Below, piece by piece: positions 29,060 to 37,193 of a DNA stretch of 64,000 bases (positions are counted from its first letter, which is position 1; each line of letters opens with the position of its first letter). Source of the DNA: Phycisphaerae bacterium (GTDB lineage: Bacteria; Planctomycetota; Phycisphaerae; Phycisphaerales; SM1A02); NCBI GenBank assembly GCA_016795065.1, contig JAEUIU010000041.1, positions 1-64,000 of the forward strand, in the 5' to 3' direction. The position numbers and the translations under genes are program-made. The notes under the pieces were generated by a model. That model worked only from the letters and a program-made list of their open reading frames with translations. It had not been told where the DNA came from and did not search any database.

Positions 29060-31027
29060 TCAGATGACCAGTTCCTTGTTGCGCAGGAGGCCCATGATCC
29101 GGTCCGCGCAGGTATCGGCATTCAACTCGTGGCTCGGCAGGGTCAGGTCGGCGTCGGTCGGCACGTCGTAGGGCACGTCGATCCCCGGGATATCCCGAAC
29201 GATCCCTTCGCTCGCTTGGCGATAGATCCGGCTGGGGTCGACCGTGCGACAGTGGTCCAACGGGGCGGCGAGGTGAACGAGTACGAAGCGGTCGTGGCCG
29301 ATCAGGGCCTTGCAGCGGGCCCGAGTCTCGGCCTGCGGTGCGACGAAGGCAGCGATGGCGATGAGCCCACTGCCGTTCAGGACCTTGGCGAACTCCATGG
29401 CCCGCCGGAGGTTCTCCGAACGGTCCGCGGCGCTGAAGCCAAGGTCGCGTGAAAGCCCCGCTCGCATCGCTTCGCCGTCGATGACGATCGCATTGCGGCC
29501 AAGGTCGAAGAGGCTCCGCTCAAGGGCTCGGGCAACGGCAGACTTGCCCGCGCCGCTCAGGCCGGTGAGTAGCACCGTGACCGGCTTCTGGCCGTAACGA
29601 GCCTCACGTTCGGCCGAAGTGACCGATGAGCGCTGCTCGGCAAGTTGACCGCGGGCCGGATCAAGCCAACGTCCGATGTCGCTCTGCTCGATGAGCCCAG
29701 CGGCGCTGGTCGCGTTCGAGATGCGGTCCATCAGGATGAAGGAGCCTGTTGCCCGAACCGAGCGGTAGGGATCGAAAACAAGCGGTCGGGCGGTGCGCAG
29801 TTCGACGCGGCCGATGTCGTTGAGCTTGAAGGCCTCGGCCGGAGCCGACTGGAAGGTGGTGACGTCAATCCGGCTGATGATCCGCGTGACAAAAGCGGTC
29901 GTTTCGCAGGTGCCGTGCTTGAGGCGGAACTCCTTGCCGGGGAGGAGTGGGGTCTCGTCCATCCACACCAACGTCGCCTCGAACCGGTCAGAAAGCGTCG
30001 GGCGCGTTTCGGGTCGTGATTCGGGACCGGTGGAAGAGGACTCGTCGTTTCGCACCAACGTGTCGCCGCGACTGCAATCGACTTCGCGATCGAGCGTGAT
30101 CGTCACCGCCATCGGGGCGAAGGCCTCGTCGCGATCGGGCACGCCGTTAGGATTGAGGTCCACGATCCGCTCGACCTGGGCCGTTCGGCCCGAAGGCAGG
30201 ACCACGACCGTTTCGCCGCGTCGGATGCGGCCGCTGGCGATGGTGCCGGCGAAACCGCGGAAGTCATGCGACGGACGGAGAGCCAGTTGCACCGGGAAGC
30301 GGAAGGGGCCGCGGGCGGCGCCGCTGGCGTCGACCGGAAGGGTCTCGAGAAGTTCGAGGATCGTCGGGCCGGTGTACCACGGTGCTTCCGGGCTTTGCTT
30401 GACGACGTTGTCCCCCAGCAGGGCCGAGATCGGAACGACGTGATAGTCGCGGGCGGGCAGGTGAGCGGCGACGTCGAGGAAGGCCTTGCGGACCTCGTCG
30501 AAGCGCGAGCGATCCCAGCCCGCCAGGTCCATCTTGTTCACCGCGACGATCGCTTGACGAATGCCGAGCAGGCTCGTGATGAAGGAGTGCCGCCGGGTCT
30601 GGGGGGTCACACCATGGCGGGCATCGATCAGGATGATGGCCAATTCCGCGGTGCTCGCCCCGGTGGCCATGTTGCGGGTGTACTGCTCATGGCCGGGGGT
30701 ATCGGCGAGCAGGAAGCGGCGACGGTCGGTGGCGAAGGTGCGATAGGCCACGTCGATCGTGATGCCCTGCTCGCGTTCCGCCTTCAGGCCGTCAGTGAGG
30801 AAGGCGAGGTCGGTCTTTTCGCCCTGCGTCCCTTGGGCCTTGCTGTCGCGCTCGACCGCGGCGAGCACATCCTTCGGGACCGACTCGGTCTCAAGAAGGA
30901 GCCGACCGATGAGGGTCGACTTTCCATCGTCCACGTTGCCGCAGGTCAGGAAGCGAAGGAGATCTTTCCTACCGTGGGCGGCAAGCCAGGTCTCAAGCTG
31001 TTGGGTGGCAAGTGCGGCGCGGGTCAT
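29060..31027 (-). CDS. cysN: Sulfate adenylyltransferase large subunit fused to APS kinase-like domain
   Basis: A 655-residue fusion. Residues 20-450 are the CysN GTPase that powers ATP sulfurylase (sulfate + ATP to APS): P-loop GNVDDGKSTL at 30-39, DTPGHEQYTRNMATGAS, NKMD. Residues from about 475 are an APS kinase-like domain: P-loop GLSGAGKSA near 486-494, DGEAMRAGLSRDLGFSAADR, SENLRRA. This domain departs from classical CysC: DGDN is DGEA, FISP is FVAP and DPKGLYKKARAG is DPSRIYRQASEG. It follows cysD on the same strand after a 193-base spacer containing an inverted repeat. The substitutions fit a divergent NodQ-like subfamily; activity of the kinase half is uncertain. Confidence 0.93.
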   Translation of the reverse strand: MTRAALATQQLETWLAAHGRKDLLRFLTCGNVDDGKSTLIGRLLLETESVPKDVLAAVERDSKAQGTQGEKTDLAFLTDGLKAEREQGITIDVAYRTFATDRRRFLLADTPGHEQYTRNMATGASTAELAIILIDARHGVTPQTRRHSFITSLLGIRQAIVAVNKMDLAGWDRSRFDEVRKAFLDVAAHLPARDYHVVPISALLGDNVVKQSPEAPWYTGPTILELLETLPVDASGAARGPFRFPVQLALRPSHDFRGFAGTIASGRIRRGETVVVLPSGRTAQVERIVDLNPNGVPDRDEAFAPMAVTITLDREVDCSRGDTLVRNDESSSTGPESRPETRPTLSDRFEATLVWMDETPLLPGKEFRLKHGTCETTAFVTRIISRIDVTTFQSAPAEAFKLNDIGRVELRTARPLVFDPYRSVRATGSFILMDRISNATSAAGLIEQSDIGRWLDPARGQLAEQRSSVTSAEREARYGQKPVTVLLTGLSGAGKSAVARALERSLFDLGRNAIVIDGEAMRAGLSRDLGFSAADRSENLRRAMEFAKVLNGSGLIAIAAFVAPQAETRARCKALIGHDRFVLVHLAAPLDHCRTVDPSRIYRQASEGIVRDIPGIDVPYDVPTDADLTLPSHELNADTCADRIMGLLRNKELVI

Positions 31028-31058
31028 GTTGGAGAGGGTCGGAGGCCGTGGGCGCTCA

Positions 31059-31204
31059 TTCGCCGCAGAGTCGCGGAGGTCGCGGAGCGTGACGCAGAGG
31101 GCAAGACAGGGGGGTCAGGATTGAGATCGGGTTGGAGAAACGACTCGGTTCGTTCGCCTTTGCTCTCCTTTTGGCCTCTGGGTTCTCCGCGACTCCGCGG
31201 TGAA
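31059..31204. repeat. Pair of inverted 20-bp GC-rich repeats inside the cysD-cysN spacer
   Basis: The 20-mer at 31059-31078 (core GAGTCGCGGAG) recurs inverted at 31185-31204 with 18 of 20 bases matching. Both copies resemble the dispersed element with the core CACCGCGGAGTCGCGGAG seen in many bacterial intergenic regions. A related piece (TTGCCGCAGAGTC) lies near 38782. In the cysD-cysN transcript the arms would pair across a loop of about 106 bases. Confidence 0.6.
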
Positions 31205-31220
31205 CCGGAGGCGTACGCCA

Positions 31221-32216
31221 TCAGAAGTACCCCTCCCGTTTCTTGTCTTCCATGGAGCCCGCGCCGTCGTGGTCGATGATGCGGCCCTGTCGTTCGGAGA
31301 AGCGGCTGGCGATGAGTTCAAGGATCACCTCATCGAGCGTCTCGGCTTCGCTCTCGACCGCACCGGTGAGTGGGTAGCAGCCAAGGGTGCGGAAGCGGAC
31401 CTTCTTCATTTGCGGTCGTTCGCCGGGGTTGAGCGGAAGGCGATCGTCGTCGACAAGGATGAGCGTCCCGTGTCGCTCGACGACCGGGCGTTCCTTGGCG
31501 AAGTAGAGGGGTACGACCGGAAGGGCCTCGCGACGGACGTAGAGCCAGACGTCCAACTCGGTCCAGTTCGAGAGGGGGAAGACCCGCACGCTCTCGCCCC
31601 GCTCCGGAGCAGTCGGCGGCGTCGTCTTGATCCGGGTGTTGTAAGTGTTCCAGAGTTCCGGCCGCTGCATGCGCGGATCCCAGCGGTGTTGCGGGTCGCG
31701 CACGCTGAAGATCCGTTCTTTCGCCCGCGACTTCTCCTCGTCGCGACGGGCCCCGCCGAAGGCAGCATCAAAGCGGTGGAGGTCGAGCGCCTGGCGTAGC
31801 GCCACCGTCTTCATCACGTCGGTATGCACGCGGCTGCCGTGGCTGATCGGTCCGACGCCCTGGCGGAAGCCCTCCTCATTGCGGTGCACAAGAAGTTGGA
31901 TGCCCAGCTCGTCGCGGACGTACCCGTCGCGATAGGTGTACATCTCCTTGAACTTCCAGCCGGTATCGACATGCAGGACCGGGAAGGGTACGCGGCCGGG
32001 ATGGAACGCCTTCCGGGCAAGATGCAGCATCACCGTCGAGTCCTTGCCGACGGAGTAGAGCATCACCGGCCGCTCGTAGCTGGCAACGGTCTCGCGCAGG
32101 ATATGAATCGCCTCCGCCTCCAGGAGATCGAGGTGCCCAAGCCGCTCGGCAGCGGAGTGTGACGCGGAGTGCGGGGCGGCGGATGCGGTGGGGGTTGTCG
32201 AGGAGGCGGGGGACAC
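31221..32216 (-). CDS. cysD: Sulfate adenylyltransferase small subunit
   Basis: A 331-residue ATP sulfurylase catalytic subunit of the PP-loop family. Motifs: [36 protein letters not shown] (ATP-binding), [45 protein letters not shown] and a C-terminal [14 protein letters not shown]. It works with CysN to form APS. The GTG at 32216 was chosen because the frame upstream overlaps the divergent cysC start; the first 25 residues are Ala/Ser-rich and unconserved, so the true start may be a little downstream. Divergent from the separate cysC (60-base spacer), which suggests shared regulation. Confidence 0.93.
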   Translation of the reverse strand: MSPASSTTPTASAAPHSASHSAAERLGHLDLLEAEAIHILRETVASYERPVMLYSVGKDSTVMLHLARKAFHPGRVPFPVLHVDTGWKFKEMYTYRDGYVRDELGIQLLVHRNEEGFRQGVGPISHGSRVHTDVMKTVALRQALDLHRFDAAFGGARRDEEKSRAKERIFSVRDPQHRWDPRMQRPELWNTYNTRIKTTPPTAPERGESVRVFPLSNWTELDVWLYVRREALPVVPLYFAKERPVVERHGTLILVDDDRLPLNPGERPQMKKVRFRTLGCYPLTGAVESEAETLDEVILELIASRFSERQGRIIDHDGAGSMEDKKREGYF

Positions 32217-32276
32217 TGCGGAGGACGTTAGTGCGGTACCGCCCGGATGCGGGCGGGGAAGAACGGGAACCGTATC

Positions 32277-32894
32277 ATGGGCGGCGTGACGAATCCGCAC
32301 AACGTCGTATGGAGCCAGGGTTTGGTGCAGCGAGCCGACCGCTCGCGCGTCCTGAAGCACCGCGGACTGACCGTCTGGATGACGGGATTGCCCGCTTCGG
32401 GGAAGAGTACGGTCGGCATGCTCCTGGAACGGCGGCTTCTCGAGCGAGGAATGCTCAGCTACCGCGTGGACGGCGACAACCTGCGTCACGGCCTCAATGC
32501 CGGACTGGGATTCACAGCCCAAGAGAGGGCGGAGAATGTGCGTCGGGCCGGTGAGGCCTGTCTCCTTCTCGCCGATGCTGGCGTCATCGCCATCGCCTGC
32601 CTGGTCAGTCCCTACATCCGCGATCGGGCCGCTGTCCGAGCCCGCCACGACGAGTCCCAGGTGCCGTTTCTCGAGGTCTTCGTCGACGTACCGGTCTCGG
32701 TCGCCGAGAGCCGCGATCCGAAGGGGCATTACAAGAAGGCTCGGGCGGGAACCATGACCGGCTTCACGGGCGTAGACGATCCCTACGAGGCGCCAGCGGC
32801 GCCCGAGATCGTCATCCGAACCCATGAACGTTCGCCCGACGAGTGCGTCGACCTGCTGGCGGCCCGGGTGGTGGCGGCCGCGCTGGAGTGCTAG
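32277..32894 (+). CDS. cysC: Adenylylsulfate (APS) kinase, stand-alone
   Basis: A 205-residue enzyme that phosphorylates APS to PAPS. Classical motifs are all present: NVVW near the start, P-loop GLPASGKST at 37-45, [55 protein letters not shown] and DDPYEAP. It is therefore likely the active PAPS-forming enzyme, in contrast to the divergent kinase half of the CysN fusion next door. Divergently arranged with cysD. Its TAG stop lies in the left arm of a long inverted repeat. Confidence 0.93.
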   Translation: MGGVTNPHNVVWSQGLVQRADRSRVLKHRGLTVWMTGLPASGKSTVGMLLERRLLERGMLSYRVDGDNLRHGLNAGLGFTAQERAENVRRAGEACLLLADAGVIAIACLVSPYIRDRAAVRARHDESQVPFLEVFVDVPVSVAESRDPKGHYKKARAGTMTGFTGVDDPYEAPAAPEIVIRTHERSPDECVDLLAARVVAAALEC

Positions 32895-32962
32895 TGGGGT
32901 GAGTCAGAAATTCGCTTCCAGATCGGCGGTCCTGTTCGCGGATTTCTGACTCACCCCACTAG
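32891..32962. repeat. 25-bp inverted repeat between convergent cysC and adh
   Basis: Arms 32891-32915 and 32938-32962 pair at 24 of 25 positions, with the outer 21 bp perfect (core GGGGTGAGTCAGAAAT), around a 22-base loop. It begins one base before the cysC stop codon and ends four bases before the stop of the opposing dehydrogenase. It lacks T-runs, so it may be a bidirectional transcription-end structure or a mobile palindromic (REP/MITE-like) unit. Confidence 0.8.
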
Positions 32963-32965
32963 CCG

Positions 32966-34015
32966 CTAACGGCTCTTCAGCGAGGCAATGTCGATCACGA
33001 AGCGGTACTTCACATCGCTCTTGAGCATCCGCTCGTAGGCCTCGTTGATCTTCTGGATTGGGATGAGCTCGATGTCGCAGACGACGTTGTGCTTCCCACA
33101 GAAGTCGAGCATCTCCTGGGTCTCGGCGATGCCGCCGATGAGTGAGCCCGCAATCCGGCGGCGCGGCATGAGCAGGCCAAAGACGTTGAGGGCCAGTGGC
33201 GTTGGCGGCGCACCGACAAGGACCAGCGCCCCGTCGAGCTTCAGTTGTCCAAGCAGGCTGTTGATGTCGTGATCGGCCGACACGGTGTCGACGATCAGGT
33301 CCAGCGACCCCATGTGCTTGGCCATCGCGTCGGCGTCGCGGGAGATGACGACGTGATCGGCCCCCAAACGCTTGCCGTCGGCGATCTTCGATTCCGAGGT
33401 CGTGTAGAGGACGGTCTCGGCGCCGAACGCCTTCGCGAACTTGACCCCCATGTGGCCGAGGCCGCCGAGTCCGACCACGCCGACCTTCTTGCCTGGACCA
33501 GCGCCCCAAGCGCGGAGCGGCGAATAGGTGGTGATGCCCGCGCAGAGGAGCGGCGCGGATCGAGCAGGATCGAGATGGCCCGGCACCCGAAGTGTGTAGG
33601 CCTCGTCACAGACGATGCCTTCGGCGTACCCGCCGTAGGTCACGCCACCGGAGTGGACGTCGGCGCCGTTGTAGGTGAAGGTCGACCCCTTGAGGCAGTG
33701 TTGTTCGAGTCCCGCCTTGCAGGAGGAGCACTCGCGGCACGAATCGACCAGACAGCCGACCGCGGCAAGATCGCCCACGCGGAAGCGGGTGACGTCCTTG
33801 CCGACGCGGCGCACGCGGCCGAGGATCTCATGCCCCGGCACGACCGGGAAGGTCGTGAAGCCCCACTCGTTGCGGGCGAAGTGGATGTCGGTGTGGCAAA
33901 CACCGCAGTAAAGGATCTCGATGTCCACGTCCTTGGCCAGCGGCTCGCGTCGCTCGATCGAGAAGGGGCCTAGCGGAGAGGTGGCGGATTGGGCGGCGTA
34001 GGCTCGGGTGGGCAT
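32966..34015 (-). CDS. Zinc-dependent NAD(P) alcohol dehydrogenase
   Basis: A 349-residue medium-chain dehydrogenase of the YahK/cinnamyl-alcohol group. Catalytic zinc ligands Cys40 (CGVCHTDIH), His62 and Glu63 (PGHE); structural zinc cysteines 93, 96, 99 and 107; Rossmann motif GLGGLGHMGVKFAKAFGAE near residue 180. It interconverts alcohols and aldehydes; substrate unknown. Same strand as the PAP-phosphatase-like gene upstream (72-base spacer). Confidence 0.92.
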   Translation of the reverse strand: MPTRAYAAQSATSPLGPFSIERREPLAKDVDIEILYCGVCHTDIHFARNEWGFTTFPVVPGHEILGRVRRVGKDVTRFRVGDLAAVGCLVDSCRECSSCKAGLEQHCLKGSTFTYNGADVHSGGVTYGGYAEGIVCDEAYTLRVPGHLDPARSAPLLCAGITTYSPLRAWGAGPGKKVGVVGLGGLGHMGVKFAKAFGAETVLYTTSESKIADGKRLGADHVVISRDADAMAKHMGSLDLIVDTVSADHDINSLLGQLKLDGALVLVGAPPTPLALNVFGLLMPRRRIAGSLIGGIAETQEMLDFCGKHNVVCDIELIPIQKINEAYERMLKSDVKYRFVIDIASLKSR

Positions 34016-34087
34016 GGGGAGATCTCAGGGGAGCGAGCGGATGGAGCAACTGGAAGGTGAACGGCTGCCGATGGTCGAACGGCGCAC

Positions 34088-35104
34088 TCAGGCTGGTCCG
34101 GCGGAAGGTGCGATGGCCCGCACGAGGGCGGGTGGCCCGGCGAGGAGTCCACGGTTGTAGGCGAGCGTTGGCCCTGCGGCGAAGTCGAGTGGGCGGCCGT
34201 CCAGGTCGCTGGTCACGCAGCCGGCCTCTTCGGCGATGAGGACACCCGCGGCGTGATCCCAGACGCATTCCTTCCGCTCGGGCTTGCCCGGTGAGATGCG
34301 AGGCACCCGCATGTAGGCGTTGCCGCGACCGTGGGCGAGAAGGACGTACTTGGACGCACTATCCAATCGAAGGGCACGCCCGAGCGGCCCGGCGCGAAGT
34401 CCCAGTTCTCCCGCCGCGTCGCCATCGCCGTGGGCCGACTCGGCGGAGAGCAGCAGTTCGACCGGTTCGCCCAAACGCCACGCGGGCGCGCTGAGTGGCT
34501 CAGCGCTTTCGAACTCGTCGCTCCCGAGGCTCATCCAGCGGGCGCCTCCGCCACGCAACGCGAAGGCCACCAATCCGGTGGCCGCCGGTTGCGAGGGGTC
34601 GTCCAGATCGAGGGCGAGTCGCGGACAGGCCATCGCACCGATGTGCGGACGGCCTTCCTCGATCCAGGCCAGGGCGATCGCGTATTGCCCGCCGCGGAGA
34701 AACCCCTTCGTCCCGTCCACGGGGTCAAGCGTCCAGCAGCCGTCCTTCGAGGGGTCGGCTCGCTCGTGGGCAAGAAGGTCGAGCACCGTCCGATGATCCA
34801 ATTCGGGAATCGCCGTTCGCGCGGCGGCGACCACCGCATCCAGAATGGCCGCATTCGCCGGATCGCGCAGGAGGCCGTCGCTTTCCTCACCCAGGAGGGG
34901 TACATGGCCGAAAGCACTCTGAAGGATGGAGAGGACCACCGCCTGACTAGCGAAGTCGGCGACGGTCACCGGGCTCGCGTCCCCTTTGATGAGGGCGCTC
35001 AGCGTTCCGCCGGCGCTGGCATGTCGCACCGACTCCGTGGCGATCGCGGCTGCTTGGATCGCCTCGATCGCCACGAGCAACTGATGGATCGGGGTGGTGG
35101 TCAC
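34088..35104 (-). CDS. 3'(2'),5'-bisphosphate nucleotidase-like phosphatase (HAL2/CysQ type)
   Basis: A 338-residue Mg-dependent phosphatase of the inositol monophosphatase superfamily. Motifs: SPVTVADFASQ, LLGEESD, LDPVDGTKGFLRGGQYAIALA and CVWDHAAGVLIAEEAG. The KGFLRGGQYA extension is typical of PAP phosphatases, which remove 3'-phosphoadenosine phosphate left after PAPS is used. Its place next to cysD, cysN and cysC supports that role over inositol phosphatase. It starts two bases after the recQ stop and is probably co-transcribed with recQ. Confidence 0.9.
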   Translation of the reverse strand: MTTTPIHQLLVAIEAIQAAAIATESVRHASAGGTLSALIKGDASPVTVADFASQAVVLSILQSAFGHVPLLGEESDGLLRDPANAAILDAVVAAARTAIPELDHRTVLDLLAHERADPSKDGCWTLDPVDGTKGFLRGGQYAIALAWIEEGRPHIGAMACPRLALDLDDPSQPAATGLVAFALRGGGARWMSLGSDEFESAEPLSAPAWRLGEPVELLLSAESAHGDGDAAGELGLRAGPLGRALRLDSASKYVLLAHGRGNAYMRVPRISPGKPERKECVWDHAAGVLIAEEAGCVTSDLDGRPLDFAAGPTLAYNRGLLAGPPALVRAIAPSAGPA

Positions 35105-35106
35105 GT

Positions 35107-37065
35107 TCAGCTCTCCATATCGCGGCCGAGTCCGCGTTCGCGACAGGATCCCTCGATCGCGGCGAGGAACTCGTCGCCGTAGTCTCGCAGCTTACGGGCG
35201 CCGACGCCGCGAAGGCGAGCGAAGCCTTCGAGGGTCGAGGGACGACGTCGGGCCATTTCGCGCAACGTCTCATCGGCGAAGACCACATAGGGCGGCTTGC
35301 CAATGCGCTCGGCGATGCGCCGACGCAACTGCCGCAGCCATTCGAAGAGATCGCGGTCAACGCCCTTCCATCCGGCCTCGGCGACGGCGGACTTCGTGGC
35401 CTTGGCCTTGATGCGCGGTCGCAGGAGGGTGACTTCCACCTCGCCCTTGAGGACCGGCATCGCATGCGGCGTCAGCGTCAGGACCGGGCGATCGCCGCCG
35501 GTCGAGGCAAGAAGCCCTGCGTCGACCAACTGGTACACGAGATTCTGAATCGCCGGGAGCGGCCGCTCGCGCATCAGGCCGTAGACCGAAAGCTCTTGAT
35601 GGCCCCACTTGATGACGTTCTCGGAAGCGGCGCCATGCAGGACGTCGGCGACGTGCTTGGCACCGAACCGTTGTTGCACACGAGCGACGGCGGAGAGGAT
35701 CTGCCGAGCGGCGAGGGTCGAGTCATGCAACGTCTCGACCTCGCCCAGACAACAGTCGCAGGCTCCGCAGCCTCCCGGGGCGTCGGCGTCGGCCGACTCT
35801 TGTCCGAAGTAGCGACAGAGGGCGCGGTGTCGGCAAGTGACCGCGCTACAGAACCGCTGCATGTCGCGGAGGAGCTTGAGCTGGGCATCGAGCGCCGCAT
35901 CGAGCGTCGCAGGGTCGCCCTCGGCCTCGCTGGTCGAGCGACGCATGAGCCCTTCCCAGCGAATCGAATCGGCGGGGGAGTGGAGTAGGACGCACTCGGC
36001 TTCGAGACCGTCACGGCCAGCCCGGCCCGTCTCCTGCTGGTAATGCTCGATCGACTTGGGCATCGCTGCGTGAATGACGCAACGCACATCACCGCGGTCA
36101 ATGCCCATGCCGAAGGCGACCGTTGCGACCACCACATCGAGCTTCTCTTCGGAGAATTGCTCTTGGGTGCGATTCCGCTGGTCGGCGGAGAGCCCGGCGT
36201 GGTAGTGGGCGGCCTTGATGCCCGCCGCAACCAGGGCGGCGGCCATCTCCTCGGTCTCGCGGCGAGAGAGGCAATAGACGATGCCCGCCTCGCCGTGGTG
36301 GCGCGAGAGGATCTCAATCGTCTGGTCGCGGGCCTTGATGCGAGGCACAATCCGATAGGTCAGGTTCGGGCGGTCGAAGTTGCCAACCAGCTCGACCGGT
36401 TCGCGCAGGGCAAGCTGTTCGCGAATGTCCTCCCGCACGCGCGGCGTGGCCGTTGCGGTGAAGGCATGGAGCGACGCCCCCGGGAAGAGTTCGCGCAGAC
36501 GGGCGAGTTGGCGATATTCGGGGCGGAAGTCGTGGCCCCATTGGCTGATGCAGTGGGCCTCATCGATGGCGAAGCTGGAGACGCCATAGCGGCGCAATCC
36601 GGCGACGAACGCATCGTTGGAGAGCCGTTCGGGCGAGACGAACAGGAGTCGATAGCGGCCTTCCTGCAAACCGTGTCGCACGGCGGCGCGATCGTCTTCG
36701 CTCATGCCACTGTGCAGGGCCGCGGCGGGATAGCCGTTGGCGACGAGGCCATCGACCTGGTCCTTCATCAGGGCGATCAGCGGACTGACGACCACGTCGA
36801 GTCGCTGGGCGATGAGGGGCGGCATCTGGTAGCAGATGCTCTTGCCACCGCCGGTGGGCAGGACCACCAGCGAATCCTGTCGGGCGAGACCCGCGGCGAT
36901 TGCTTCGGCCTGAAGAGGCCGCAGCGAGTCGTAGCCGAAGTGGCGGCGCAGAAGCTCATGCACCGACTGGCGCGCAGCCTCATCAAGGGCCGGCATCCGT
37001 GCCGGGTCCAATCGAGCATGATCCGCTCGCGGCGATTCCGTTCGCACCGCTGTCACGCGGGGCAC
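35107..37065 (-). CDS. recQ: ATP-dependent DNA helicase RecQ
   Basis: A 652-residue 3'-5' helicase for recombination and fork repair. Helicase core: LRPLQAEAIAAG, VLPTGGGKSICYQ (Walker A), FAIDEAHCISQWGHDFR (DEAH box), TATATPRVREDI, GIVYCLSRR, GRAGRDG. A zinc site (CRYFG...CGACDCC) and the winged-helix RQC region follow, then an HRDC domain at the C-terminus (LRRRIAERIGKPPYVVFADETLREMARRRPST). GTG at 37065 is the first start; ATG at 36996 is equally possible. Confidence 0.95.
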   Translation of the reverse strand: MPRVTAVRTESPRADHARLDPARMPALDEAARQSVHELLRRHFGYDSLRPLQAEAIAAGLARQDSLVVLPTGGGKSICYQMPPLIAQRLDVVVSPLIALMKDQVDGLVANGYPAAALHSGMSEDDRAAVRHGLQEGRYRLLFVSPERLSNDAFVAGLRRYGVSSFAIDEAHCISQWGHDFRPEYRQLARLRELFPGASLHAFTATATPRVREDIREQLALREPVELVGNFDRPNLTYRIVPRIKARDQTIEILSRHHGEAGIVYCLSRRETEEMAAALVAAGIKAAHYHAGLSADQRNRTQEQFSEEKLDVVVATVAFGMGIDRGDVRCVIHAAMPKSIEHYQQETGRAGRDGLEAECVLLHSPADSIRWEGLMRRSTSEAEGDPATLDAALDAQLKLLRDMQRFCSAVTCRHRALCRYFGQESADADAPGGCGACDCCLGEVETLHDSTLAARQILSAVARVQQRFGAKHVADVLHGAASENVIKWGHQELSVYGLMRERPLPAIQNLVYQLVDAGLLASTGGDRPVLTLTPHAMPVLKGEVEVTLLRPRIKAKATKSAVAEAGWKGVDRDLFEWLRQLRRRIAERIGKPPYVVFADETLREMARRRPSTLEGFARLRGVGARKLRDYGDEFLAAIEGSCRERGLGRDMES

Positions 37066-37193
37066 GATACACGACGATTCGCGCGAATCCTGAAATCAGC
37101 CGAAAACGGCCAGACATGGACGAGACTCGCCGTAGGGCGAATCTCCGGGGCGGTGCATGTGGACAACTTTCGTCAATCGTCGCAGGCGATTGG

